Positions 1 to 7,337 of a stretch of DNA of 26,106 bases are shown piece after piece. How positions within the stretch are numbered: the first letter of the stretch is position 1; each line of letters starts with the position of its first letter. The stretch is from Cyanobacteria bacterium M_surface_7_m2_037. Lineage in GTDB: Bacteria > Cyanobacteriota > Cyanobacteriia > PCC-6307 > Cyanobiaceae. The notes under the pieces were generated by a model. The model saw only the letters and a program-made list of their open reading frames with translations, did not search any database and had not been told where the DNA came from. Both the position numbers and the translations under genes were made by a program. Location of the stretch: the NCBI GenBank assembly GCA_016882585.1, contig VGPP01000006.1:1-26106 (forward strand). The letters are read 5' to 3'.

Positions 1-1
1 G

Positions 2-238
2 GTGGTGAAAACCTCCAAGAACCCTCAGGCTGCTCTCAAGTTGATTGAGTTCCTGGCCTCACCCACCGGCGGCCGCGGCTACGCCGAAGCCAACAATGAA
101 TATCCACTCAAGGGCTACGGCAACAACGCGATCCTCAAGCGCTTCGGCACGTTCAAGGCTGACAGCGTGTCGGCGGAGCAGATGGGCGCCAAGAACAAGG
201 CTGCTGTGCAGCTGATGGCGCGCAACGGCTGGAAGTAG
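2..238 (+). CDS. futA: Ferric iron ABC transporter substrate-binding protein, C-terminus (partial)
   Basis: Last 78 residues of a periplasmic iron(III)-binding protein of the FutA/IdiA family, which delivers ferric iron to the inner-membrane FutBC-type transporter. The frame is open at the left edge, so the true start lies outside the window. What is visible is the typical end of the family: a helix of the form NPQAALKLIEFLASP, then NNEYPLKG and the closing KNKAAVQLMARNGWK. A GC-rich hairpin follows at 248-270. A Crp-family regulator lies 4 kb downstream; in Synechococcus elongatus a Crp-type protein, IdiB, controls idiA, but linking the two here is inference. The family call is fairly secure. 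FutA and IdiA cannot be told apart from this fragment. Confidence 0.8.
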   Translation: MVKTSKNPQAALKLIEFLASPTGGRGYAEANNEYPLKGYGNNAILKRFGTFKADSVSAEQMGAKNKAAVQLMARNGWK

Positions 239-247
239 CCCATCGCA

Positions 248-270
248 GCGGGGTCAGCCAACGACCCCGC
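248..270 (+). terminator. Hairpin after the iron-binding protein gene
   Basis: Perfect 8-bp stem GCGGGGTC (248-255) and GACCCCGC (263-270) with a 7-base loop, starting 10 bases after the stop codon. No T-run follows on the plus strand, so it may work as an mRNA-stabilising or rho-assisted end. It also sits just beyond the stop of the convergent reductase gene and may serve both. Confidence 0.5.
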
Positions 271-274
271 CGCT

Positions 275-2017
275 TCACCGGCTCAGGCTCGCGCCATCTC
301 TTGAATGCGCTTCAGCGCTGAGATCACAGCAGTTGACCCTAGTTGACCCTTCCCCAACGGCAGAGGCCACTCGCTTCAGGGATCCACTGCGGATATCACC
401 GCAGCAGTAAATCCCTGGAATTGAGGTCTCCTTGTCGGCCGGCTTCCACTCGCGAGCTGGAAGCCGGTCTTCAGGGATGTCATTGCCAGTGAGGATAAAT
501 CCGTGATCATCAACACAGAGATCTGCAGGTAGCCATGTTGCATCGTTTACCTCTCCAAGGAACAGGTAGAGCCCGTTGGTGCTCACGTCTTCTGAGCTGC
601 CATCCTCAGAATTTCTTAGCGTGAGTGACTCAAGCCCTGCACTACCGTGAACGGCGGTGACCTCACGGTGGTAGAGGATGTTGATGTTGGTGGCGGTGGC
701 TAGGCGATCACGCAAGTAGGCCGACATTTTGCCTACCAGGGATGAACCTCTCACCAGCAGCGTGACCTGTCTGGCATAGGTAGCAAAGTCGAGAGCTGCT
801 TCCCCGGCGGAGTTGCCTGCGCCAACCAGGTGAACATGCTGGTTGTAGGAGAGGGAGGCATGGAGATGGTTGGCTCCGTAGGTAATGCCTCGGCCAACAA
901 ACTCCTCAACGTTGTCTGCTTTGAGTTTTCTCCAGGTTCCGCCGATGGCCAGGATGATGCTTTTCGTTTTTACGACCGTACCGCCATCGAGCTGCATGGT
1001 GAGGTCATGGCTGTTGATCTGCTCAACACTGCGTGCGACCACCAGCTCGGCCCCCAGCCGGCGCACCTGTTCCAGTCCCCGGTGAGCCAGGTCATCACCG
1101 CTCAGCCCGTGCGGAAAGCCAAGGTAGTTTTCAATTCTTGAGGATGTCTGCGCTTGCCCGCCGGGGGCCTCCCGTTCAATGACCAGGGTTTTCAGACCCT
1201 CAGAAGCTGCATACACTCCGGCGGCCAATCCTGATGGTCCAGCACCCACCACAACGCAGTCGTAGCTGTTGCTGGCGGGTTGGGTGCAGAGTTGCAGGTG
1301 ATCAGCCAGTTCGCGCAGTGTTGGTCGACACAGCACATGGCCATCCACGAACTGAATGGCAGGTAGCTGATCTTCCGATGGATAGTCTCCAATCCATGCC
1401 AGGCTGTTATCGGCTTCCAGGAGGGCATCAACAAAGTCGTGCCTGAGCTGATTGCGCGATAGGAAGTTGCGGATGCGATCACACTCTGGGAAATTCTTGT
1501 ATCCGAGAACAACCGCTCTCGGCATGGCGACCCAGCGAACGTGGTTCTGAGTGGCTTCAATCAGGGCATTCGCTTCTTCGTGCAGCTTGCCGAGCAGTTG
1601 CGGTGCAGCTTCGGCGAGGCTGTAGAAGGTGGGCACATCAATGCGTGCAACTCTGCATCCCCCTTGGCTGGTGTAGGTCAGTGGGGATGGAATACACAAC
1701 GATGCTCCCGTTGTGCCAAACAAGCGGCCGCTGTTGATCACGGCGATATCGTGCTCAAAGCCATCCACACTCTTGGACGCTTTAACGCTTCCTTGTAGCA
1801 GAACGAAAACACTACTATCCGATCCTTTATTCACAACTACTTCGCGATCGCCAAACTCCAGGTCGGCGCATTGCATTTCCAGCCGTTTGAGAAGGCTTTC
1901 ATCCAGGCCCTCGAAAGCTGGGCAGGATGCCAGGTCTTCCTTGGTGCAAACGATGATGCGAAAGGATGCGATTGTCTCAGTGTATGCCTGGATGCTGAGG
2001 CGAGCACTGGACTCCAC
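275..2017 (-). CDS. Thioredoxin-reductase-like FAD oxidoreductase with N-terminal cNMP-binding-like and glutaredoxin-like domains; C-terminus frameshifted
   Basis: Three-domain flavoprotein. Counting from the most upstream in-frame ATG (2194), a cyclic-nucleotide-binding-like fold spans about 95-205, a thioredoxin/glutaredoxin-like fold 225-300 (a single Cys in NFPEC in place of CPxC), and a pyridine-nucleotide-disulfide reductase module 310 to the end, with GAGPSG (FAD), GAGNSAGEAA (NAD(P)) and CCGDIRSG. The redox CxxC of true thioredoxin reductases is missing (YGANH in its place), as in a known CNB-fused family, so the electron acceptor is unknown. The first 55 or so residues from 2194 are low-complexity and basic and run into the haloperoxidase start, so the GTG at 2017 (or TTG at 2023) is preferred. 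The usual phosphate-binding cassette is not recognisable, so cAMP binding is doubtful. A 10-bp duplication at 331-350 replaces the normal C-terminus with about 21 unrelated residues. Base composition looks more AT-rich than most of the window. Confidence 0.82.
   Translation of the reverse strand: MESSARLSIQAYTETIASFRIIVCTKEDLASCPAFEGLDESLLKRLEMQCADLEFGDREVVVNKGSDSSVFVLLQGSVKASKSVDGFEHDIAVINSGRLFGTTGASLCIPSPLTYTSQGGCRVARIDVPTFYSLAEAAPQLLGKLHEEANALIEATQNHVRWVAMPRAVVLGYKNFPECDRIRNFLSRNQLRHDFVDALLEADNSLAWIGDYPSEDQLPAIQFVDGHVLCRPTLRELADHLQLCTQPASNSYDCVVVGAGPSGLAAGVYAASEGLKTLVIEREAPGGQAQTSSRIENYLGFPHGLSGDDLAHRGLEQVRRLGAELVVARSVEQINSHDLTMQLDGGTVVKTKSIILAIGGTWRKLKADNVEEFVGRGITYGANHLHASLSYNQHVHLVGAGNSAGEAALDFATYARQVTLLVRGSSLVGKMSAYLRDRLATATNINILYHREVTAVHGSAGLESLTLRNSEDGSSEDVSTNGLYLFLGEVNDATWLPADLCVDDHGFILTGNDIPEDRLPAREWKPADKETSIPGIYCCGDIRSGSLKRVASAVGEGSTRVNCCDLSAEAHSRDGASLSR
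331..350. repeat. Perfect 10-bp tandem duplication (AGTTGACCCT x2) in the reductase gene
   Basis: Two identical adjacent copies of AGTTGACCCT, at 331-340 and 341-350, lie in the last codons of the minus-strand reductase. Ten bases is not a multiple of three, so the second copy shifts the frame. With one copy removed, the minus strand reads GEGSTAVISALKRIQEMARA followed by a stop at 283-285. That restores the GEGSxAV ending usual in this flavoprotein family. Confidence 0.85.
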
Positions 2018-2147
2018 AGTCAATCTTGTGGCTTGAGTCTGACTAGGGGGGATTCTCTGTGGGTTTTTCTTCAGCTTTTGAGCAGCTCGCTCCTTTTGCT
2101 GGCAAGCGCGCTGTTTCGGAACATGAAAGGTCTGTTGCCCTCCATTG

Positions 2148-2175
2148 TTGCGTTGATTAACCTTTGAAGTATTGA
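2148..2175 (+). promoter_or_regulatory. Candidate promoter of the haloperoxidase gene
   Basis: TTGCGT (2148-2153) and TATTGA (2170-2175) are separated by 16 bases and lie just upstream of the ATG at 2193. They fall in the more AT-rich spacer between the divergent reductase and haloperoxidase genes. Pattern match by eye only. Confidence 0.3.
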
Positions 2176-2192
2176 TTTTTACCCTGTCTCCC

Positions 2193-4100
2193 ATGGCGTC
2201 AGGTCTTGATGTCTCCCTTGGCTCGGTGAGTCTCCCCGAATATTGGACCTCTCAGTCGGGGACTGCAAAAGTCAAGGTCAAGGCAAGCGGCAGTAAGGTT
2301 AAGGGGTACTCGGGCTATGTGAATCTCTACCTCTCTACAGACGGTCAGTTGGATGGCCGCTCTGACTATCCTGTTGCCACCCAGTACGTTGATTCGTTCA
2401 AGAAAAACCAAACATTTAACATCCCCTTTAATCAGTATGTTGAAGATCCTGCTGATCCCCGCGATCTAGCACTGGCGCCCGGCCGCTACTACCTGGTGGC
2501 AACAGCAGTTGGCGGTGATGCCGGTTTTGATCTAGGTACGGAGAATGCCTTCCAGGCCACCGATACCAAAAGCGTGTCGGCACCCAATACGGACGTGCTG
2601 ATCGACTGGGTCTCCACGTTCATTACCTCCACGCAGTTGGAGGGTTTGAAGGGGAAAGCTGATGGCCCCTACAACGGCAACCGCATTGCCGCCATGGTGT
2701 CTGCGGCTGCTTACGACATCGCAGCGGCAGACCCGTCGGCAGGTCGACCGCTGTTCACCATCTCCAACAAGCTCTACAGCCAAAAGCCTGGCAATCTCTC
2801 GGCTGAGGCTGCTGTGAATGCGGCCTCCTACCGCATCCTTGCCAATGAGTTCCCCTCGCAGAAAGACCTGTTCGAGGAGCAATACAAGTCCTCTCTTGCG
2901 GAGATCAAGGGCACGATTTCTGCCAAAGCTCTGCGTAGTAGCGAGGCCTATGGCCGGCGCGTAGCTGATCAGATGATCGCCTCGCGCGCCGACGATGGCA
3001 CCTACGACGACACTCCCTTCAAGCTGCCGGCCGATCCTTCAGCCTTTGTATGGCAGCCCGCTGCAACCGGTGGCGCGGCAGGTCAGCTGGGTGGCCCGAA
3101 CCGGGGCAACGTGCTTCCGTTCATTCTGCCGGGTGATTCGGCTGCCCCCTATTCAGCCACAGCCAATCAGGACAAACTGTTCATCACCGGACCTGATGGT
3201 GACATCGATCTGAGGTTGGATTACCGCCCTGATCAGAACGATGGCTACCGCTACGCGCGTGAATATGAAACGGCGCGGGTTTATGGCGTGCAGCAGGGCA
3301 CATCCCGCACGCAAAATGCACGCACCCCTGATCAAACCGAGATCGGCGCGTTCTATTCGCAGGATGAAGCCGATTCCTGGCAGCCCTGGGGCCTTCCCAA
3401 CTACATGGCGATGGCCCTGGCCGTTCAACGAGGCAACACCCTTCAGGAAAATGCCCAGCTGTTTGCGGCAATGCATACGGCGATTGCTGATGCCACCACG
3501 GCGGCTTGGTATGACAAGTGGACCAATCTGATCCCCAGGCCCGAGCAGGTGATCAGGGAATATGCGCATGTGGCAGGTAAAGGTGTCGTTTACGATCCGC
3601 TCTGGACTTCTGGCCTGAATTCCATCACTCCTGGGCAATCCAGCCCGCCGTTCCCTGACTATGTCTCGGGCCACTCGGACATTTATGGCGCCTGGTCATC
3701 GGTGATGGATGCCTATTTTGGTAAGGACGTTCCCTTCTCCGGCGGTTCGCAAACCCTCCAAGGCACCAAGCGCTCCTATCGCGGTTACAACGACCCTGTG
3801 ACGGGCAAGCGCTGGTCGTCGTTCCGCGAAGTGGCGATGGAGGCCGCCCAGAGCCGCCTGTTCTGGGGGGTTCACACCCCTGCGGCCACCGGCGCCTCCT
3901 TTATTACCGGGCAAAACATCGGGAACTATCTGATGACCAAGACCAACGAGTTCTTTGGTCGCCCGCTGATGAACCCTGATTTCGATGGCCTGCCGGGCTG
4001 GAGTCCGTTCTCCCCCGACTACACCGCCAACCCGATCCTGCCGCTGGTGAACCTGGACGATCCGATCCTGGGGCCTTCCTCGGGGCTGAACGTGGCGTAG
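2193..4100 (+). CDS. Vanadium-dependent haloperoxidase / PAP2-superfamily protein
   Basis: A 635-residue protein with the vanadate/phosphate pocket shared by vanadium haloperoxidases and PAP2 phosphatases. Lys442 and Arg449 lie in the K-x6-RP motif, His494 in VSGH, and Arg555 and His561 in SRLFWGVH. The overall length and the separate helical segment before the pocket fit a haloperoxidase, which oxidises halide with H2O2, better than a small lipid phosphatase. Residues 3-115 or so form a beta-rich CARDB/Ig-like region (LYLSTDGQLD, then APGRYYLVATA) that may mediate adhesion or export. No classical signal peptide is seen. The start is set at the ATG at 2193; a TTG at 2172 is in frame but overlaps the proposed -10. 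A strong terminator follows. Halide preference cannot be read from sequence. Confidence 0.85.
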   Translation: MASGLDVSLGSVSLPEYWTSQSGTAKVKVKASGSKVKGYSGYVNLYLSTDGQLDGRSDYPVATQYVDSFKKNQTFNIPFNQYVEDPADPRDLALAPGRYYLVATAVGGDAGFDLGTENAFQATDTKSVSAPNTDVLIDWVSTFITSTQLEGLKGKADGPYNGNRIAAMVSAAAYDIAAADPSAGRPLFTISNKLYSQKPGNLSAEAAVNAASYRILANEFPSQKDLFEEQYKSSLAEIKGTISAKALRSSEAYGRRVADQMIASRADDGTYDDTPFKLPADPSAFVWQPAATGGAAGQLGGPNRGNVLPFILPGDSAAPYSATANQDKLFITGPDGDIDLRLDYRPDQNDGYRYAREYETARVYGVQQGTSRTQNARTPDQTEIGAFYSQDEADSWQPWGLPNYMAMALAVQRGNTLQENAQLFAAMHTAIADATTAAWYDKWTNLIPRPEQVIREYAHVAGKGVVYDPLWTSGLNSITPGQSSPPFPDYVSGHSDIYGAWSSVMDAYFGKDVPFSGGSQTLQGTKRSYRGYNDPVTGKRWSSFREVAMEAAQSRLFWGVHTPAATGASFITGQNIGNYLMTKTNEFFGRPLMNPDFDGLPGWSPFSPDYTANPILPLVNLDDPILGPSSGLNVA

Positions 4101-4126
4101 CCCTTTCCGGCTCGATCCGTTCCTGT

Positions 4127-4149
4127 GGGGGCCTCCGGCCCCCTTTTTT
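4127..4149 (+). terminator. Rho-independent terminator of the haloperoxidase gene
   Basis: Perfect stem GGGGGCC (4127-4133) and GGCCCCC (4137-4143) with a TCC loop, followed directly by six T (4144-4149). It starts 27 bases after the haloperoxidase stop. This is the cleanest intrinsic terminator in the window. Confidence 0.9.
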
Positions 4150-4212
4150 GCGCGCTGATGCCGGCTTCGCTGCGCCGTGTCTTCGCAGTTGCCAGTTGTT
4201 ACTGAGAATCGC

Positions 4213-4257
4213 TTGCAAAAAGCGCGAGGCTTCTCTACATTGCGACGCATTCGCAAT
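4213..4257 (+). promoter_or_regulatory. Promoter with overlapping 19-bp palindromic operator
   Basis: TTGCAA (4213-4218), a 17-base spacer and TACATT (4236-4241) form a good sigma-70-type promoter. Overlapping the -10 and the start region is ATTGCGA-CGCAT-TCGCAAT (4239-4257), a perfect inverted repeat with 7-bp arms. The odd length of 19 resembles Fur boxes more than the even-length TGTGA-N6-TCACA sites of CRP. The position suggests repression. Whether Fur, the encoded Crp-like protein itself or another factor binds is inference. Confidence 0.6.
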
Positions 4258-4279
4258 TAGCCCTGCTTTGGCTGGGTCC

Positions 4280-4876
4280 ATGAGCTTCCGTTTCCTTCCT
4301 GAGTCCCCTGTGAACGCCGTGCGGATGCCGGTGGGGCAGGCCGTGCTGCTCGATCCTGCGCTGCGTCCCGAGGGCAGCTGCATTGAGGTGCTCGAGGGCA
4401 TGGCGCGCGTGTATTGCCCCTGCGAGGAAACCGAGGGGATGACGCTGGCGTTTCTTCAGCCCGGTGATCAGCTGCGCACCGATCGCCTCTGCAGTGAAGG
4501 GGTGTGCGTGGAGGCCCTCACGCCGCTGCTGTTCAGAACTGAAGCGGTGCCTGCGGCGGAGGGGGGCTTTGATCCGGTGAATGAGTGGACGCTGCAGCTG
4601 CTGCGCATCCGCCACCTCGGCAACGCTGAGCAGCGCCTGCATGCCCTGCTCAGCCTGTTGGTGCGCCGCATGGGACGCCGCTGCGGCGACTGGTGTGATT
4701 TGCCGTTCCGCCTCACCCACGAACGCATCGGTGAGCTGATCGGCGCCACCCGGGTGACCACCACCCGGATGATCTCCAAGATCCGTCAGGCCAACCTGAT
4801 TGAGGTTCCTGCCGGCGACAGCTGCCTGCGCCTGGCTCCGGCCCTGGTGGAGTCGGCGCCCTTGGTGGCGGCCTAG
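4280..4876 (+). CDS. Crp/Fnr-family transcriptional regulator
   Basis: A 198-residue DNA-binding regulator. The N-terminal half is a beta-rich sensor region of CRP type (VLEGMARVYCPCEETEGMTLAFLQPGDQL). The C-terminal half contains a winged helix-turn-helix (LTHERIGELIGATRVTTTRMISKIRQ, residues about 148-173). The sensor is short and lacks a recognisable cAMP-binding cassette, as in cyanobacterial NtcA- or IdiB-like proteins. The ATG at 4280 is chosen because the longer ORF from 4148 would read through the promoter and palindrome. The gene converges on the GNAT toxin with a 4-base overlap of the ends. Nearness to a futA/idiA gene and a Fur-like palindrome suggest an iron-linked regulator, but this is inference. 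Confidence 0.8.
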   Translation: MSFRFLPESPVNAVRMPVGQAVLLDPALRPEGSCIEVLEGMARVYCPCEETEGMTLAFLQPGDQLRTDRLCSEGVCVEALTPLLFRTEAVPAAEGGFDPVNEWTLQLLRIRHLGNAEQRLHALLSLLVRRMGRRCGDWCDLPFRLTHERIGELIGATRVTTTRMISKIRQANLIEVPAGDSCLRLAPALVESAPLVAA

Positions 4877-5388
4877 AGCCCCAGCGTGCGGCGGATGTCC
4901 TTGAGCAGCAGCAGCAGATGCAAGGGGTCGGTGGGTGAGCGCTCAAACTCCGGCAGCAGGTGCTCATAGAAGCTCCGGCCCTGCTCGGATTCCGCATGGA
5001 CCAGCAAGCCGCGGCAGCCGATGGCCTCACTGAGGCCGGCAACTCTGGTGATCGCATCGAGCAGCAGGGCCGCACCGAGGCCCTGGCCTTCATGGCGTTC
5101 GTCGACCCCCAGACGAGCCAGCAGGGCGATGGGCTGGGGGTAGCGACCGACGCCACGGCGCAGCCGATCTGGCAGCTCCGCGATCGCCACGCTCGCCATG
5201 CACCAGGCGTAGTAGGCAACGACGTGGGGTTGGTCCACTTCGGTGACGACAAACACCCGGGTGGTGCCAGCTCCATGGGCCTGCCGGGCCACCTCCACCA
5301 GCCAGGCTGTCTGTTCCTGCGATCGGCAGCGGGAATCTGCGAGCTGGTGACGGGCCGCCAGTAGCTCTGGTGGTTGGTAGCGGCTCAT
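4873..5388 (-). CDS. GNAT-family acetyltransferase, probable TacT-like toxin
   Basis: A 171-residue N-acetyltransferase of the kind that acetylates the amino acid on charged tRNA and blocks translation. Visible are the TacT-type LLARLGVDERHEGQGLGAALL segment, with the acetyl-CoA loop Q/R-x-x-G-x-G/A, and the later FYEHL with the family tyrosine. Its ATG overlaps the stop of the preceding ribbon-helix-helix gene by 4 bases, the standard antitoxin-toxin order. tRNA specificity cannot be read from the sequence. The gene ends in a 4-base overlap with the Crp-family gene on the other strand. Confidence 0.85.
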   Translation of the reverse strand: MSRYQPPELLAARHQLADSRCRSQEQTAWLVEVARQAHGAGTTRVFVVTEVDQPHVVAYYAWCMASVAIAELPDRLRRGVGRYPQPIALLARLGVDERHEGQGLGAALLLDAITRVAGLSEAIGCRGLLVHAESEQGRSFYEHLLPEFERSPTDPLHLLLLLKDIRRTLGL

Positions 5389-5717
5389 CCCTCGGGCTGG
5401 TCCGCCGCTGGGGTGACAAACGGAGAGGGCCGCTCCCGCAGCCGCGTCAGTCCTGGCAGCCTGCGGGCCGGGCGGCTATTGATCCGCTCCCATTCCTGCT
5501 GGGCATCGGCGTCAAGGACAAACCGCTCGCGGTCGGCCAGCACCCGCTGGGCCGCCAGTCGCCCCTGGGCCAGAAGGAAGGAGCTGCGGTCGGTGCCGAG
5601 GGCTGCCGCGGCCTGATCCAGTAGATCGCGGTCGTGTTCTGTGGCCCGCAGCTCGATGCGGCTGGTCTTGGCCGGGCGGCGACCTTGCGGCTTGGCGCTG
5701 ATCAACGCAGGTACCAT
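5385..5717 (-). CDS. DUF1778-family ribbon-helix-helix antitoxin (TacA-like)
   Basis: A 110-residue antitoxin. The N-terminal region has the DUF1778 pattern RIELRATEHDRDLLDQAAAALGTDRSSFLL, a ribbon-helix-helix DNA-binding fold that represses its own operon. The C-terminal half (about 60-110), proline- and charge-rich, is the usual flexible toxin-neutralising tail. It is translationally coupled to the GNAT gene by an ATGA overlap. The assigned ATG at 5717 is only 8 bases from repeated GTACGG boxes. A start slightly downstream is possible, since the first 15 residues are outside the conserved fold. Confidence 0.85.
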   Translation of the reverse strand: MVPALISAKPQGRRPAKTSRIELRATEHDRDLLDQAAAALGTDRSSFLLAQGRLAAQRVLADRERFVLDADAQQEWERINSRPARRLPGLTRLRERPSPFVTPAADQPEG

Positions 5718-5724
5718 CCGACGC

Positions 5725-5741
5725 GTACGGACACTGTACGG
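5725..5741 (-). promoter_or_regulatory. Candidate operator of the toxin-antitoxin operon
   Basis: Two direct copies of GTACGG (5725-5730 and 5736-5741) with an 11-base period lie immediately upstream of the antitoxin start. On the minus strand they read CCGTAC-AGTGT-CCGTAC. Ribbon-helix-helix dimers commonly bind short tandem sites about one helical turn apart, which fits autoregulation. Binding is inferred. Confidence 0.4.
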
Positions 5742-5752
5742 CTGGTCGCGGC

Positions 5753-5995
5753 TTAGTCCAGTGGGTCGTCGGGGAATTCCTGGTGGTGCAAGGCCTTCCG
5801 TTGCTGGTCCTCAAAGCGCCGCCGTTCCTCCTCCTGCCGCTGCAGCGCCTTCGCCATCGGGCACCAGTCTTTAAAGGGGGGCTCATTCAGCGTGTAGCTG
5901 CCGAACTCAGCCCGCATGCGCTCCATGCACTCGAGCGAGCAGTGCTCAGGGAAGCGCGGGCAATGCTCGATGGGCTGCGTGGTGGTTTCAGGCAT
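5753..5995 (-). CDS. Small cysteine-containing hypothetical protein
   Basis: An 80-residue hydrophilic protein that I do not recognise. Four cysteines lie in the first 45 residues (HCPRFPEHCSLEC, later DWCPM), a pattern that could bind a metal or form disulfides. The second half is a strongly charged helix (KALQRQEEERRRFEDQQRK) likely to be a coiled coil. It lies in the same direction as the OsmC-like gene, 38 bases after its stop, and 35 bases before the antitoxin start, so it could be the last member of the sulfur cluster. Confidence 0.6.
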   Translation of the reverse strand: MPETTTQPIEHCPRFPEHCSLECMERMRAEFGSYTLNEPPFKDWCPMAKALQRQEEERRRFEDQQRKALHHQEFPDDPLD

Positions 5996-6033
5996 GGGCT
6001 GATCAGCAGCGGATCAAGCCGATTCTCGATGCC

Positions 6034-6480
6034 CTACGCCACGCTGCTGACGTTGATCGTTTTGCTCACCGATTCCGGCAGGTTTTTGGAGATCGGGCAG
6101 AGCTTCATCCGTTCTTCCATGAAGGCCATCACCTCAGCGCTGGCCAGGGGCTGTTCGGCCGGGTCTGCCCCTGGATCCAGCCGGATTCGAAACGCTCCTT
6201 CCACGCTGGCGATGATCCATTCGCTGCTGGTGGTCACGTTGAAATCAGCCTGCACCTCCTGCAGCGGGATGGCCTTCTCGCGGGCATTGGCCACCAGATA
6301 GAAGTGCTGACAGAGCAGCAGCGAGATCAGATAGATCCGGAAGCCGGGCATCGAAAAGCTGAGCTGCTGCGGTTCCCAGAGGCCCGAATCACTGAGGAAC
6401 TCCACCACCAGATCTTGGGTGGTGCGTTCGGGCGCACGATGGCTGCTGCGCAGCCGGAAGCGAAAGGTGCGGTTGGTCAT
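6034..6480 (-). CDS. OsmC-like thiol-dependent protein
   Basis: A 148-residue OsmC/Ohr-superfamily protein. The superfamily reduces organic peroxides with two reactive cysteines. Here Cys57 (LLLCQHFYLVANA) and Cys128 (MKLCPISKNL) sit at the two expected positions, and the length is normal. It follows the TauE/SafE exporter gene after 23 bases on the same strand and probably shares its transcript. In that setting a role against persulfides or peroxides formed during sulfide oxidation is plausible but inferred. Confidence 0.8.
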   Translation of the reverse strand: MTNRTFRFRLRSSHRAPERTTQDLVVEFLSDSGLWEPQQLSFSMPGFRIYLISLLLCQHFYLVANAREKAIPLQEVQADFNVTTSSEWIIASVEGAFRIRLDPGADPAEQPLASAEVMAFMEERMKLCPISKNLPESVSKTINVSSVA

Positions 6481-6503
6481 GGTGTGTGGGTACGGGCGAG
6501 CGA

Positions 6504-7337
6504 TCAGATCTGGTGTGAATGGGTGGTGCTCAGCAGCGCAGGCGCGCGGCGCTGGGCCTGTTCATCACGCTCCGCTTGGGGCTGACGTTTCCAGGCCTCC
6601 ACACCGCTCAGGAGCGCCGAGCCGATCAGCAGGATCGAAAAGCCCTGGCGCAGGCGGCGATCGCTGAGATGGGGCGCCAGCCTTTGCCCCACTACGGCAC
6701 CCAGGGCGCCGCCGGCGAGCAGGGGCACCATCAGCGGCAGGCTCTGGGCTGGCCAGTGGCCGAGGGCACCGAGGGCCACTAGGGCATTCACGGCAATGAG
6801 CAGCAAGCTGGTGCCGCTGGCCAGTTGCATCGGCAGCCCCGCCAACAGCACCAGGGCGGGCACGATTGCAAAGCCGCCGCCCACGCCGGCAATGCCTGTG
6901 AGCAGGCCCACCAGAATCCCCTGGATCGCCAGCAGCGCTGGGCGAGGCCGCGCGCCGGTGCTGCCACTGGAGCCGCGGGTCAGCAGCCAGGAGGCCACGA
7001 GCGCCGCCGCGCTGAACACCCCGAGCTGCACCGGCTCAGGAATCAGCCCGGCCTTCACCCAACTGCCCCCCAGCCAGCTGCCCGCCAGGGCCGGAACCCC
7101 CAGGATCAAGGCCGGTTTGAGCGCGAACTGGCCGCGGCGCACATAGGGCCCCAGGTTGGCCAGGGCCAGCAGCATCACCACCAGCAGCGAGAGGGGCACC
7201 GCCTCGCGGGTGGGCAAGGCCGCGCCACTCACCAACAGAGGCAACAGCAGGATCGAGCCGCCGGCCCCGAGCACGGAGAGCAGAAAGCCGATCAGGCCTC
7301 CGCCGAGGCCGAGCAGGAGCAGAGCGCTGAGGGCCAT
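6504..7337 (-). CDS. TauE/SafE-family sulfite/organosulfonate exporter
   Basis: A 277-residue inner-membrane protein with two repeated halves of about four helices each, typical of TauE/SafE. The family marks are the glycine-rich segments GGLIGFLLSVLGAGGSILLLP near the N-terminus and LTGIAGVGGGFAIVPALV in the second half. The ATG at 7337 overlaps the stop of the upstream rhodanese gene by one base (TGATG). A longer ORF running to 7676 in this frame is only a shadow of the rhodanese gene. Next to a persulfide dioxygenase, whose product is sulfite, export of sulfite is the likely role. Confidence 0.88.
   Translation of the reverse strand: MALSALLLLGLGGGLIGFLLSVLGAGGSILLLPLLVSGAALPTREAVPLSLLVVMLLALANLGPYVRRGQFALKPALILGVPALAGSWLGGSWVKAGLIPEPVQLGVFSAAALVASWLLTRGSSGSTGARPRPALLAIQGILVGLLTGIAGVGGGFAIVPALVLLAGLPMQLASGTSLLLIAVNALVALGALGHWPAQSLPLMVPLLAGGALGAVVGQRLAPHLSDRRLRQGFSILLIGSALLSGVEAWKRQPQAERDEQAQRRAPALLSTTHSHQI

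Noticed and set aside
275..2194. Reductase as a genuine NADPH-thioredoxin reductase (trxB)
   Set aside because: The CxxC is absent (YGANH in its place) and extra N-terminal domains are present.
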